From Paractinoplanes brasiliensis (GTDB lineage: Bacteria > Actinomycetota > Actinomycetes > Mycobacteriales > Micromonosporaceae), in NCBI RefSeq assembly GCF_004362215.1, contig NZ_SNWR01000001.1:1612001-1676000 (forward strand): 64,000 nt of DNA. The letters are read 5' to 3'. Positions 51,551 to 59,266 of the stretch are shown here, one piece after another. Made by a program: the position numbers and the translations under genes. Each line of letters begins with the position of its first letter. Position 1 is the first letter of the stretch. The notes beneath the pieces were generated by a model. The model saw only the letters and a program-made list of their open reading frames with translations. It was not told the DNA's origin and made no database searches.

Positions 51551-51878
51551 TCGACCATCGTCTCCACCGCACCGCGTGATCGTCCGTACCGTCACGCGCG
51601 TAGCCGGCCGCAACGCGCACCTTCCCCGCGTAACCAGCCGCCTCAGCGCGCCTTTCCGCGTGATCATTCTCGAGCCGCCGCGCCGCGCGAGATCGTCCCG
51701 CTGAGCGCTGCTGCGGCGCGTGATCGCTGAGCTCGACGCCTCCGCGGACTGCGTGATCGTTAATCGGTTGTGAGCACGCGGTCGCCGACCGTACGGTTGT
51801 CCACATCGGAGCCGCCGGGTCGGGCGGCGGGCCGACACGGGGGCAGGTCCGCCGACCGTCCCGGCCCCGGATCATCCA
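51551..51878. other. Intergenic region with degenerate GCGTGATC repeats
   Basis: The octamer GCGTGATC occurs at 51574, 51658, 51718 and 51751, all in direct orientation, embedded in imperfect GC-rich copies (related GCGTAACC and GCGAGATC also appear). Spacings are 84, 60 and 33 bp. A TTGTCCACA nonamer lies at about 51796. No coding sequence is supported. This may be a decayed repeat array or a protein-binding site cluster. Confidence 0.5.
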
Positions 51879-51902
51879 CTACCGGATGATCCGAGTTACG
51901 CT
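51879..51902 (+). promoter_or_regulatory. MarR operator, marR promoter copy
   Basis: GGATCATC-N8-GATGATCC is a perfect inverted repeat immediately upstream of the -10 TACGCT, which itself ends 6 nt before the marR ATG. It strongly resembles the site at 54338-54361 in front of the DHA2 pump, indicating autoregulation plus control of the pump. Confidence 0.8.
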
Positions 51903-51908
51903 GGACCG

Positions 51909-52376
51909 ATGTCCGCCCCGGAACGCACCGAGCGCGACGTCACCGGCTTGCTCAACATGGCCGGGCACGCGCTCTCCAACCGCCTCGCGGCCGCCCTCGC
52001 CGGCATCGACCTCACGCCGCGCATGCAGTGCGTGCTCGTCCACGCGCTCGAGGAGGAACGCACCCAGATCCAGCTGGCCGCCCTCGCCGACCTCGACAAG
52101 ACCACCATGGTCAGCACCATCGACGAACTGGAACGCCGCGGACTGGCCGAACGCCGCCCCTCCTCCACCGACCGCCGGGCCCGCATCATCGCCGTCACCG
52201 AGAAGGGCCGTCTCGCCGCCGCCGAGGGCCAGCGAATCGTCGACGAGGTGCACACCGACGCCCTGAGCGCGATGCCCGACGCCGCCCGCGCGGCTTTCGT
52301 CGAGGCGCTCGCCCAGCTGGCCGACACCACCAGGGACCAGGGCCCCCAACCCGTACGCCGGCCCCGCGGCCGCTGA
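51909..52376 (+). CDS. MarR-family transcriptional regulator
   Basis: This 155-residue regulator has the MarR winged helix: IQLAALADLDKTTMVSTIDE recognition helix, LERRGLAERRPSSTDRRARI wing with the conserved D-x-R-x-R, and flanking dimerisation helices (RMQCVLVHALEEERTQ and ARAAFVEALAQLADTT). It likely binds a small drug-like ligand and then releases DNA. ATG at 51909 with TACGCT six nt upstream implies a leaderless mRNA. The perfect palindrome upstream and its match before the efflux pump 2.4 kb away identify the likely regulon. Confidence 0.93.
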   Translation: MSAPERTERDVTGLLNMAGHALSNRLAAALAGIDLTPRMQCVLVHALEEERTQIQLAALADLDKTTMVSTIDELERRGLAERRPSSTDRRARIIAVTEKGRLAAAEGQRIVDEVHTDALSAMPDAARAAFVEALAQLADTTRDQGPQPVRRPRGR

Positions 52377-52440
52377 GGCCACGCCGCGCCCGAGCGTCAC
52401 GGCTTCCGTCCGGCGTTCAGCCTGGCCGCCCGTCTCCTCG

Positions 52441-52600
52441 GTACGGCGGACAACGCGACCGCCGGACCGCCCGTCCCCCGGTACGGCCGACAACGCGACC
52501 GCCGGACCGCCCATCCCCCGGTACGGCCGACAACGCGACCGCCGGACCGCCCATCCCCCGGTACGGCCGACAACGCGACCGCCGGACCGCCCATCCCCGC
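52441..52600. repeat. 40-bp tandem repeat, four copies, between marR and the efflux pump
   Basis: Units starting GTACGGC begin at 52441, 52481, 52521 and 52561 with an exact 40-bp period; the last three are almost identical. Each contains GACAACGCGACCGCCGGACC. The array lies between two convergent genes and has no spacers. It may act as a transcription sink or be a neutral minisatellite. Confidence 0.92.
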
Positions 52601-52760
52601 GGTTCAAGGCGGCGATGCCGATGGCGAGGCCGGTCGTCCCCGAGGTGTGGGGGGTTGTGCCGGCCGGAACGGCGCGACGGCGTCGTGGGTGACCACCGGG
52701 AACGTCCCGGTCGCGCGCTACGGCCCGGCCTACCGCCCTGGTCGCGAGGAACCCCCAGGG

Positions 52761-54323
52761 CTACCCCGTTGCGGTTGGCGCCTCGACGAGGCGTACGGAA
52801 AGCGGGGTTCTCAAAGCGAAAGTCGTGATCAGCAGGGCCGTCAGCACGAACCCGGACGCCACCAGGAAGGCCAGGGTGTATCCGGCGTGCAGGGCCTCGG
52901 TCGCCGAGCCGGCATGGGAGGCGGTACGGCCGGCGGCGAGGGCGGCCAGCACCGACAGGCCGAGCGCTCCTCCGGCCTGCTGCGCGGTGTTGATGAAACC
53001 CGAGACCACGCCGGTTTCGGCCGGTGCGGCGCCGGCCATGGCCAGCATGATGATCGACGGAATCGTGACGCCGATGCCGAGACCCATGATGATCAGCGCG
53101 GGCAGCATGTCGGTGAGGTAGGCGGGCGTGGCCGGTATGCGGGAGAGCAGCAGCAGACCGCCGAGGAGGACGACCAGGCCGCCGATCAGCACCGGGCGCG
53201 GGCCGAGGCGGCCGGTCAGCCGGGGTGCGGCGAAAAGCGACACGAGACCGATGACGATCGGGGTCGGCAGGAAGGCCAGGCCGGTGCCGAGCGCGTCGTA
53301 ACCTATCACCCGCTGCACGAACAGGGCGTTCACGAACTGGAAGCCCATGCCGGTGGCGAACACCAGCACGACGGCCGCGTTCGAGATCAGCAGCCGGCGA
53401 CGGCTCAGGATCTTGAGCGGGATCAGCGGGTGGCGGGCGAGGCGCTGCCGCAGCAGGAAACCGAGGAGCAGCAGGACGGTCACGACGCCGGCGGGCGCCG
53501 AGGCGCGGACGATCGCGTACACGCCGAGCGAGAGACCCGCGGTGACCAGCAGAGCGCCCGAAACGTCGAGCCCCCGGCCCGGCCCGGGTTCACCCGGCGA
53601 GCCGGGTCGCCGGCCCAGCCCTGACTCGCGCGGCGAGCCGGGTCGCCGGACCGCCATCAGTTCGGCCTCGCGCGGCGAGTCGGCTCGCCGGACCGCCATC
53701 AGTTCGGCCTCGCGCGGCGAGCCGGCTCGCCGGGCCGTCATCAGGCCGGCCTCGCGGGGCAGCAGACGGCGGCCGGACACCCACACAGCGATGCCGATCG
53801 GCACGTTGATCAGGAAGATCACCGGCCAGCCGAGCGCGTCGGTGAGCATGCCGCCCAGCACGAACCCGGCCGCGGCCCCGCCCGCCTGGGTGAAGCTGTA
53901 GATGCCCATCGCGCGGGCCTGCGCCCCGGGTTCGGGGAAGAGCCGCACGATCATGCCGATGACGACGGCCGCCGCCAGCGCGCCACCCGCACCCTGCAGG
54001 AACCGTCCGGCGATCAGCAGGGCCGCCGTGCCGGCGAGGCCGCAGAGCAGGCTGGCCACGGTGAAGACGGCCAGCCCGGTGAGGAAGACCCGCCACGCCC
54101 CGGCCAGGTCGCCGAGCCGTCCGGCCAGCAGGAGCAGGCCCGCGAACGCCACCAGGTAGCCGTTGACCACCCAGGACACGCCGGCGTCGGAGAAGCCGAG
54201 GTCGCGCTGAATGTCGGGAACTGCCACGGCCACGATCGTGCTGTCGAGAACGATCATCAAGGACATCGCGCACAGCACCGCAAGGGCTGGGGGGCGTCGT
54301 TCGGTCCCGCTCGGAGAACTCAT
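52761..54323 (-). CDS. DHA2-type MFS multidrug efflux pump
   Basis: The 520-residue protein has about 14 helices, the drug:H+ antiporter opening (LMIVLDSTIVAVAVPDIQRD), motif A-like LLLLAGRLGDLAGAWRVFL and motif C-like GAGGALAAAVVIGMIV. It resembles EmrB/QacA exporters. A central cytoplasmic loop (residues about 190-250) is expanded by a 14-residue repeat (ELMAVRRAGSPREA). ATG at 54323 follows TACGGT by 6 nt, a leaderless start. A site nearly matching the marR operator sits directly upstream, so MarR should repress it. Confidence 0.92.
   Translation of the reverse strand: MSSPSGTERRPPALAVLCAMSLMIVLDSTIVAVAVPDIQRDLGFSDAGVSWVVNGYLVAFAGLLLLAGRLGDLAGAWRVFLTGLAVFTVASLLCGLAGTAALLIAGRFLQGAGGALAAAVVIGMIVRLFPEPGAQARAMGIYSFTQAGGAAAGFVLGGMLTDALGWPVIFLINVPIGIAVWVSGRRLLPREAGLMTARRAGSPREAELMAVRRADSPREAELMAVRRPGSPRESGLGRRPGSPGEPGPGRGLDVSGALLVTAGLSLGVYAIVRASAPAGVVTVLLLLGFLLRQRLARHPLIPLKILSRRRLLISNAAVVLVFATGMGFQFVNALFVQRVIGYDALGTGLAFLPTPIVIGLVSLFAAPRLTGRLGPRPVLIGGLVVLLGGLLLLSRIPATPAYLTDMLPALIIMGLGIGVTIPSIIMLAMAGAAPAETGVVSGFINTAQQAGGALGLSVLAALAAGRTASHAGSATEALHAGYTLAFLVASGFVLTALLITTFALRTPLSVRLVEAPTATG
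53649..53774 (-). repeat. 42-bp repeat in the pump gene (about 3 copies)
   Basis: GACCGCCATCAGTTCGGCC recurs at 53649 and 53691, with a diverged third copy at 53733: an exact 42-bp period encoding 14-residue units. The frame is preserved, and the repeat falls in a predicted cytoplasmic loop. Confidence 0.8.
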
Positions 54324-54337
54324 GCTCCGACCGTAAC

Positions 54338-54361
54338 AGATGATCCGCTACCGAACTATCC
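54338..54361 (-). promoter_or_regulatory. MarR operator, efflux pump copy
   Basis: On the minus strand this reads GGATAGTTCGGTAGCGGATC followed by ATCT, against GGATCATCCGGTAGTGGATG followed by ATCC in front of marR (same strand). Eighteen of 24 positions agree, including the central CGGTAG that lies outside the symmetric arms. It is just upstream of the pump -10 TACGGT. Confidence 0.72.
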
Positions 54362-54418
54362 CGAAGGAACCGATCCACTTTGAGAGCGTTTTTGCGGCGC
54401 CGTCCGTCAGTACCGGCC

Positions 54419-54877
54419 ATGAACGCAGAGTGGTCCCGCGCCTATCCACCCAGCGCGGGCCGGTGGGTCGTCATCGCCTGGGAGGCCGCCGGCCTGACAT
54501 ATCTCCACTGGACCACCGTGCGCCTGTTCTCCCTCGGCGACGCCGCCGGCTGGCTGCTGGCCGCGGCCCTGGCCGTAGCGTGGGCCGCCGGCTCCTGGCA
54601 GGTGGTCCGGATGGGGCTGTACCTGAGCGAAGCCGCACTGCGGATCCGGGGCGTGTTCCGAACCCGTACGATCCCGTGGCCGTCGATCGCGGCGGTGACC
54701 GTCGAGAACGTCGCCTATCGCGCGGGCCCGTGGCGGATCCCGGCCGGCGGCACCGTGATGCTGACCCTGCACGACGGCACCCGCCTCAACACGGCGATGT
54801 GGCAGCGCGGCATGGACTTCCACAACCGGCCCGACATGTTCCGCTCCGTCTGCCAGGAACTCCGCCGACGGCTGTGA
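54419..54877 (+). CDS. Two-helix membrane protein with PH-like (bPH-type) C-terminal domain
   Basis: The 152-residue product has two transmembrane helices (about residues 15-32 and 40-62), then a soluble domain LYLSEAALRIRGVFRTRTIPW with PSIAAVTVEN and TVMLTLHDGTRLNTAMW, the strand order of bacterial PH-like domains that follow membrane hairpins. Function is unknown. ATG at 54419 is chosen over an upstream TTG (54380) whose extra 13 residues are Arg-rich. It is divergent from the efflux pump. The 186 bp after it contain no gene I can support. Confidence 0.65.
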   Translation: MNAEWSRAYPPSAGRWVVIAWEAAGLTYLHWTTVRLFSLGDAAGWLLAAALAVAWAAGSWQVVRMGLYLSEAALRIRGVFRTRTIPWPSIAAVTVENVAYRAGPWRIPAGGTVMLTLHDGTRLNTAMWQRGMDFHNRPDMFRSVCQELRRRL

Positions 54878-55063
54878 CCCCCGTTACATACAGCGACGCT
54901 GAGATGATCCGCCGGCCATGTCCTCAGCATCTTCGGCGGCTTGAAGACACTCGCCTGCCACGGTCTCGCCAGATCCCATGAGCGCACCAGGTCGCACAAC
55001 TCGGCTTCACTGGTTGAGGTCTCGGCATTGCCACAGCCGACGATGAGGATCTTGGCGCTGGGG

Positions 55064-56092
55064 TTACAGCTCGGCGCTAAGCAGGCCGCCCAGAACTACG
55101 ATGGCCTGGTCGAGTCCTTCGTCGTCGATGTCGAGGTGGGTGACCACGCGGGCCACCGAGGGCAGCATCGGCGAGATCAGCACGCCCTGCTTCGCGGCCA
55201 GGCCGGTCAGGGTGGGCGCGTCCAGCGACGACTTCGACAGGTCGAGCGGCACCAGGTTGGTGCGGACCTTCGACGGGTCAACCACGCCCAGCGGGGCCAG
55301 CGCCTCGGCCAGGCGGCGGGCGCGGGCGTGGTCGTCGGCCAGGCGGTCGATGTGGTTCTCGAGCGCGTGCAGACCGGCCGCCGCCAGGATGCCGACCTGC
55401 CGCATGCCCCCACCCAGGCGTTTGCGGATCACGCGGGCCTGGGCCATGCGCTCGCGGCTGCCCACGATCAGCGACCCCACCGGCGCGCCCAGCCCCTTGG
55501 ACAGGCACACCGACAGCGTGTCGAACACCGCGCCGTACTCCGCCAGCGGCACGCAGTCGGCGACGTGCGCGTGCCAGATGCGGGCGCCGTCACAGTGCAG
55601 CCCCACACCCGATTTTTCCGACAAATCCCGTAAATCGCGAAGAACTGAGAGCGGCACGACCGAGCCACCACCGAGGTTGTGGGTCTGCTCGACGGCGATC
55701 GCCCGGGTGGGCACCGACGGATAACCCACCGGCCGGATCATGCCGGCGATCTGCTCGACGTCGAGATCGGCGCCGACCGAGGGCCACGTACGGGTCGAAA
55801 TGCCCCCGAGAACAGCGGCCGCCCCCAGCTCGTACGTGACGACGTGCGCATCCGCCCCGGCCAGCAGCTCCGACCCCGGCTGAACGTGCAGCTGCAACGC
55901 GATCTGATTGGCCATCGTCCCCGACGGGGCGAACAACGCCGCCTCGTGCCCGAACAGCCCGGCGACGTGCTCCTCCAGCGCCAGCACCGTCGGGTCGTCC
56001 CCGAAGACGTCATCCCCCACCGGCGCCGCCGCCATGGCTTCCCGCATGGCCGCCGTGGGCCGCGTGACCGTGTCCGACCGAAGATCAACCAC
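55064..56092 (-). CDS. Low-specificity L-threonine aldolase
   Basis: This 342-residue PLP enzyme splits threonine and related beta-hydroxy amino acids into glycine and an aldehyde. Signatures are VDLRSDTVTRPTAAMREAM at the start, GDDVFGDDPTVLALEE, GHEAALFAPSGTMANQIAL, LHCDGARIWHAHVA and LSKGLGAPVGS with the PLP Lys. Length is typical. The ATG overlaps the end of the DAHP synthase gene by 8 nt, so the two are translationally coupled, which is not a pairing I would predict from pathway logic. Confidence 0.94.
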   Translation of the reverse strand: MVDLRSDTVTRPTAAMREAMAAAPVGDDVFGDDPTVLALEEHVAGLFGHEAALFAPSGTMANQIALQLHVQPGSELLAGADAHVVTYELGAAAVLGGISTRTWPSVGADLDVEQIAGMIRPVGYPSVPTRAIAVEQTHNLGGGSVVPLSVLRDLRDLSEKSGVGLHCDGARIWHAHVADCVPLAEYGAVFDTLSVCLSKGLGAPVGSLIVGSRERMAQARVIRKRLGGGMRQVGILAAAGLHALENHIDRLADDHARARRLAEALAPLGVVDPSKVRTNLVPLDLSKSSLDAPTLTGLAAKQGVLISPMLPSVARVVTHLDIDDEGLDQAIVVLGGLLSAEL

Positions 56093-57491
56093 GAAGCATC
56101 TCCGCCACCAGGAACGCGAGCTCCAGGCTCTGCTGAGTGTTGAGGCGCGGGTCGCAGGCCGTCTCGTAGCGGCCCGGCAGGTCGAGGTCTTCGATGCCTT
56201 GCGCGCCGCCCAGGCACTCGGTCACGTCTTCGCCGGTGAGCTCGATGTGGATGCCGCCGGGGTGGGTGCCGAGGCCGCGGTGCACCTCGAAGTACCCGAG
56301 CACCTCGTCGACGATCCGGTCGAAGTGGCGGGTCTTGTAGCCGTTGGACGACTCGTGTGTGTTGCCGTGCATCGGGTCGCACTGCCAGACGACCTTGGCC
56401 CCGGACGCGTTCACCTTTTCCACGATCGGCGGCAGCGCGTCGCGGACCCGGCCGTTGCCCATCCGGCTGATCAGGGTGAGCCGGCCCGGGATGTTGTTCG
56501 GGTTGAGCTTCTCGCACAGCTCGATCGCGGTCTCGGGCGAGGTGCCCGGCCCGAGCTTGACGCCGATCGGGTTGGCGATGCGGCTGACGAAGTCGATGTG
56601 CGCGTGGTCGAGCTGCCGGGTCCGCTCGCCGATCCACAGGAAATGACCGCTGAGCCCGTACGCCCGTCCGCCGCTCACCCTCGTGAGAGCGCGGTCGTAC
56701 TCGAGCGCGAGCGCCTCGTGCGAGCAGTACAGGCTGACCGTACGCAGGGCCTCGTTGTCGGTCATGCCGCAGGCGCGGATGAAGTCGAGAGCGCGGTCGA
56801 TCTCGCGCGCGATGGCCTCGTAACGTTCCCCGGCCGGCGAGGCGCGGACGAAGTCCTTGTTCCAGTCGTGCAGCCCGTGCAGGTCGGCCAGGCCGCCCGC
56901 GAGGTAGGCGCGCAGCATGTTCATGGCCGCGGCCGAGTTCGCGTACGCCCGGATCATGCGCTGCGGGTCGGCGACGCGGGCCGCCTCGTTGGCGTCGAGC
57001 GAGTTGATCAGATCGCCCCGGTACGCCGGCAGTCCGAGCGAGTCGGTCGGGGCGGAACGGGGTTTGGTGTACTGCCCGGCGACGCGCGCGACCTTCACGA
57101 CCGGCATCGAGGCCCCGTACGTGAGAACGACCGCCATCTGCAGCAGGGTGCGCGCGTTGGCCAGCAGGTGGCTCTCCGTGTTGTCGCCGAACGTCTCGGC
57201 GCAGTCACCGCCCTGCAGCAGGAACGCCCGGCCCTCGCAGACGTCGGCCAGCTTGGCCCGGAGCTGGTCGACCTCGTAGGGCGCCACGATGGACGGCACG
57301 TTGTCGAGCACCTGGCAGACCGAGGCGACCTCGTCCATGTCGGCCCAGGGCGGCATCTGCACCCGGGGCAGGCTGCGCCAGCGGTCGAGACCGAGAGCCT
57401 CGTCCTCGGCGGAGTCGGTCGACGGGCGGGACGTCTGCAGGGCCTGGTGACCCACTCCCGGGTAGCTCAGCTGATGCCACTCTCGCTGCAT
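56085..57491 (-). CDS. aroG: 3-deoxy-7-phosphoheptulonate synthase, class II
   Basis: The 468-residue enzyme condenses phosphoenolpyruvate and erythrose-4-phosphate in the first step of aromatic synthesis. Class II signatures are FLLQGGDCAETFGDN, RVAGQYTKPRSAPTD, LWIGERTRQLDHAHIDF, KLGPGTSPETAIELCEKL and WQCDPMHGNTHESSNGYKTR. Met at 57491 (MQREWHQL) is chosen over 57518 because TACGCT (57499-57504) ends 7 nt upstream, indicating a leaderless mRNA. In mycobacteria the class II enzyme neighbours pknL and an AS exoribonuclease gene, both also in this window. The minus-strand threonine aldolase overlaps its 3' end. Confidence 0.96.
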   Translation of the reverse strand: MQREWHQLSYPGVGHQALQTSRPSTDSAEDEALGLDRWRSLPRVQMPPWADMDEVASVCQVLDNVPSIVAPYEVDQLRAKLADVCEGRAFLLQGGDCAETFGDNTESHLLANARTLLQMAVVLTYGASMPVVKVARVAGQYTKPRSAPTDSLGLPAYRGDLINSLDANEAARVADPQRMIRAYANSAAAMNMLRAYLAGGLADLHGLHDWNKDFVRASPAGERYEAIAREIDRALDFIRACGMTDNEALRTVSLYCSHEALALEYDRALTRVSGGRAYGLSGHFLWIGERTRQLDHAHIDFVSRIANPIGVKLGPGTSPETAIELCEKLNPNNIPGRLTLISRMGNGRVRDALPPIVEKVNASGAKVVWQCDPMHGNTHESSNGYKTRHFDRIVDEVLGYFEVHRGLGTHPGGIHIELTGEDVTECLGGAQGIEDLDLPGRYETACDPRLNTQQSLELAFLVAEMLRG

Positions 57492-57505
57492 AGGGGAAAG
57501 CGTAC

Positions 57506-57545
57506 GGAAGCGGGGCACCGAGCTTGCGCCCGGTGCCCCGCTTCC
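57506..57545 (-). terminator. Terminator of the chitinase gene
   Basis: GGAAGCGGGGCACCG and CGGTGCCCCGCTTCC form a perfect 15-bp stem with a 10-nt loop, 20 nt after the chitinase stop and immediately before the aroG -10. Confidence 0.92.
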
Positions 57546-57565
57546 TTTCTGAGGAGATGCAGGCT

Positions 57566-59044
57566 TTACAGGTTGTTCTTGATCGCGGTGATCAGCTCAC
57601 CGTTGGCGGTGTCGCCGGAGAACTCCCAGAAGAACGCTCCGCCGAGACCCTGCTGCTTCACGTACGCCATCTTCCCGGCGATGGTCGACGGGGTGTCGTA
57701 GCTCCACCAGTTGCTGCCGCACTTGGCGTACGCGGTGCCGCCGACCGTGCCCGTGGCCGGGCAGCTGTTCTTGAGCACCTTGTAGTCCTCGATGCCGGCC
57801 TCGTACGTGCCGGGGGCCGCGCCGCTGGCCGAACCGCCCGGGGCGGTCTGGCTGACGCCGGTCCAGCCGCGTCCGTAGAAGCCGATGCCCAGCAGCATCT
57901 TGCTGGCCGGGACGCCCTTGCTCTTGAGCTTCTGGATCGCCGCGTCGGACCAGAAGCCCTGCTGCGGGATGCCGGAGTACGAGTTCAGCGGCGAGTGCGG
58001 GGCGGTCGGGCCCTGCGGGGCGAACGCGCCGAAGTAGTCGTAGGTCATCGGGAAGACCAGGTTCAGCTTCGAGATGCCGGAGGCGTAGTCGGCCACGTCG
58101 AGCTTGCCGCCGTTCGAGCCGTCCGCCGAGATCGCCGAGGTGACCAGGAAGTTGTTGCCGAACTTGTTGCGCACCGCGGTGATCACGTTGTTGTACGACG
58201 CGGGACCGCTGGCGTCACAGGTCAGGCCGCAGGCGTTCGGGTACTCCCAGTCGAGGTCGATGCCGTCGAAGACGTCGGCCCAGCGGGGGTCCTTGACCAG
58301 GTTGTAGCACGAGTTGGCGAACGCGGTCGGGTTGGCCGCGGCCTGGGTGAAGCCGCCGGACCAGGTCCAGCCGCCGAACGACCAGATGATCTTGATGTTC
58401 GGGTACGCCTTCTTGAGCTTGCGCAGCTGGTTGAAGGAGCCGCGCAGCGCGCCGGCGTCCCAGGTGTCGGCGACGCCGTCCACGCTGTTGGCCGCGGTGT
58501 AGGCCATGTCGTAGTCGGCGTACGAGTCGCCGATCGTGCACTGGCCGCCGGTGGTGTTGCCGAACGCGTACAGCAGGTGGGTCAGCTTCGCGGCCGAGCC
58601 GGAGGTGACCAGGTTCTTCACGAAGTACTGACGGCCGTAGACGCCCCACTGGGCGAAGTAGCCGACGACGTTCTTGCCGCTGGGGCCGGGCGGCTGGGTG
58701 GTCGGCGGCGTGGTGGGCGGGGTCGTGGGGGGCGTCGTCGGAGGAGTCGTGGGCGGGGTGGTGGGGGGCGTGGTGGGGGGCGTCGTTCCGCCGCAGACAC
58801 CGTTGTCGATCCAGACGTCCCACTGGCCGCTCTTGGTGGCGGGCGACTCGCCCTGGGTCCACCACTTGGCGGTGTAGTTGTGGCCGTTCTGAGAGGCGAC
58901 GTTGTCCTTGACGTAGACAGCGGTGGAGGACCACGCGGGGGCACAGGCCGCAGCAGCCGACGCCTGGGTGGCCGGGACCGCGGCGGTGGCCGCCACCACC
59001 ACGATCGCCGACACCCAGGTGGCGCGGCGGAGGGATTTCTGCAC
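57566..59044 (-). CDS. Secreted GH18 chitinase with N-terminal chitin-binding module
   Basis: The 492-residue exoenzyme has a signal peptide (RRATWVSAIVVVAATAAVPA), a CBM5/12-type module (APAWSSTAVYVKDNVASQNG, then YTAKWWTQGESP), a Thr/Pro linker of TTPP units and a GH18 barrel. The catalytic motif is DGIDLDWEYP (DxxDxDxE, about residue 245), with FPMTYDYFG and the final QGLGGAFFWEFSGD (Trp) all present. It hydrolyses chitin outside the cell. GTG at 59044 has AGGAGA 4 nt upstream; upstream codons are leader. A promoter and two palindromes precede it. Confidence 0.95.
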   Translation of the reverse strand: MQKSLRRATWVSAIVVVAATAAVPATQASAAAACAPAWSSTAVYVKDNVASQNGHNYTAKWWTQGESPATKSGQWDVWIDNGVCGGTTPPTTPPTTPPTTPPTTPPTTPPTTPPTTQPPGPSGKNVVGYFAQWGVYGRQYFVKNLVTSGSAAKLTHLLYAFGNTTGGQCTIGDSYADYDMAYTAANSVDGVADTWDAGALRGSFNQLRKLKKAYPNIKIIWSFGGWTWSGGFTQAAANPTAFANSCYNLVKDPRWADVFDGIDLDWEYPNACGLTCDASGPASYNNVITAVRNKFGNNFLVTSAISADGSNGGKLDVADYASGISKLNLVFPMTYDYFGAFAPQGPTAPHSPLNSYSGIPQQGFWSDAAIQKLKSKGVPASKMLLGIGFYGRGWTGVSQTAPGGSASGAAPGTYEAGIEDYKVLKNSCPATGTVGGTAYAKCGSNWWSYDTPSTIAGKMAYVKQQGLGGAFFWEFSGDTANGELITAIKNNL

Positions 59045-59067
59045 TGGGTCTCCTCTTTGAACAGTTA

Positions 59068-59127
59068 GGAAACTTTCCAAAAAGTTCGTTGGGGGAGACC
59101 GTAGTCACAGGCATTCATAATCGTCAA
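59068..59127 (-). promoter_or_regulatory. Chitinase promoter and palindromic operators
   Basis: On the minus strand TTGACG (59122-59127) and TACGGT (59098-59103) are separated by 18 bp. Downstream lie AACTTT-CCAA-AAAGTT (59071-59086) and the overlapping 11-bp palindrome GGAAACTTTCC (59068-59078), between the transcription start and the ribosome site, where a bound repressor would block elongation or initiation. The short AT-rich operators contrast with the GC-rich surroundings. Confidence 0.7.
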
Positions 59128-59218
59128 GACAGTGGCGAGGGATTACGCAAAGGCTTAACTTTGTCGCGCCGACGGCTACAGGGTGCACTCTGACGGACAC
59201 AGCGCGTAGTCTGCGTTC

Positions 59219-59266
59219 ATGACCAACTCCGACGTCGTTGTCCCTTTGGCCGTACGCCGCCGATGA
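59219..59266 (+). CDS. Small leaderless upstream ORF coupled to the DUF429 gene
   Basis: TAGTCT (59207-59212) ends 6 nt before an ATG that opens a 15-codon ORF, MTNSDVVVPLAVRRR. Its TGA overlaps the ATG of the DUF429 gene (ATGA at 59263-59266). The arrangement implies that a leaderless ribosome translates this peptide first and then reinitiates on the DUF429 start, which has no good ribosome site of its own. The Val run (GTC GTT GTC) could make translation sensitive to valine supply, but that is speculative. Confidence 0.6.
   Translation: MTNSDVVVPLAVRRR

Noticed and set aside
52441..52600. CRISPR or integron array
   Set aside because: An exact 40-bp head-to-tail minisatellite with no spacers, integrase or attC folding.
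54878..55063. Short minus-strand ORF that reads KPPKMLRTWPADH
   Set aside because: It overlaps the end of the PH-like gene and shows no recognisable family or ribosome site. It might be a decayed remnant, but the evidence is insufficient.
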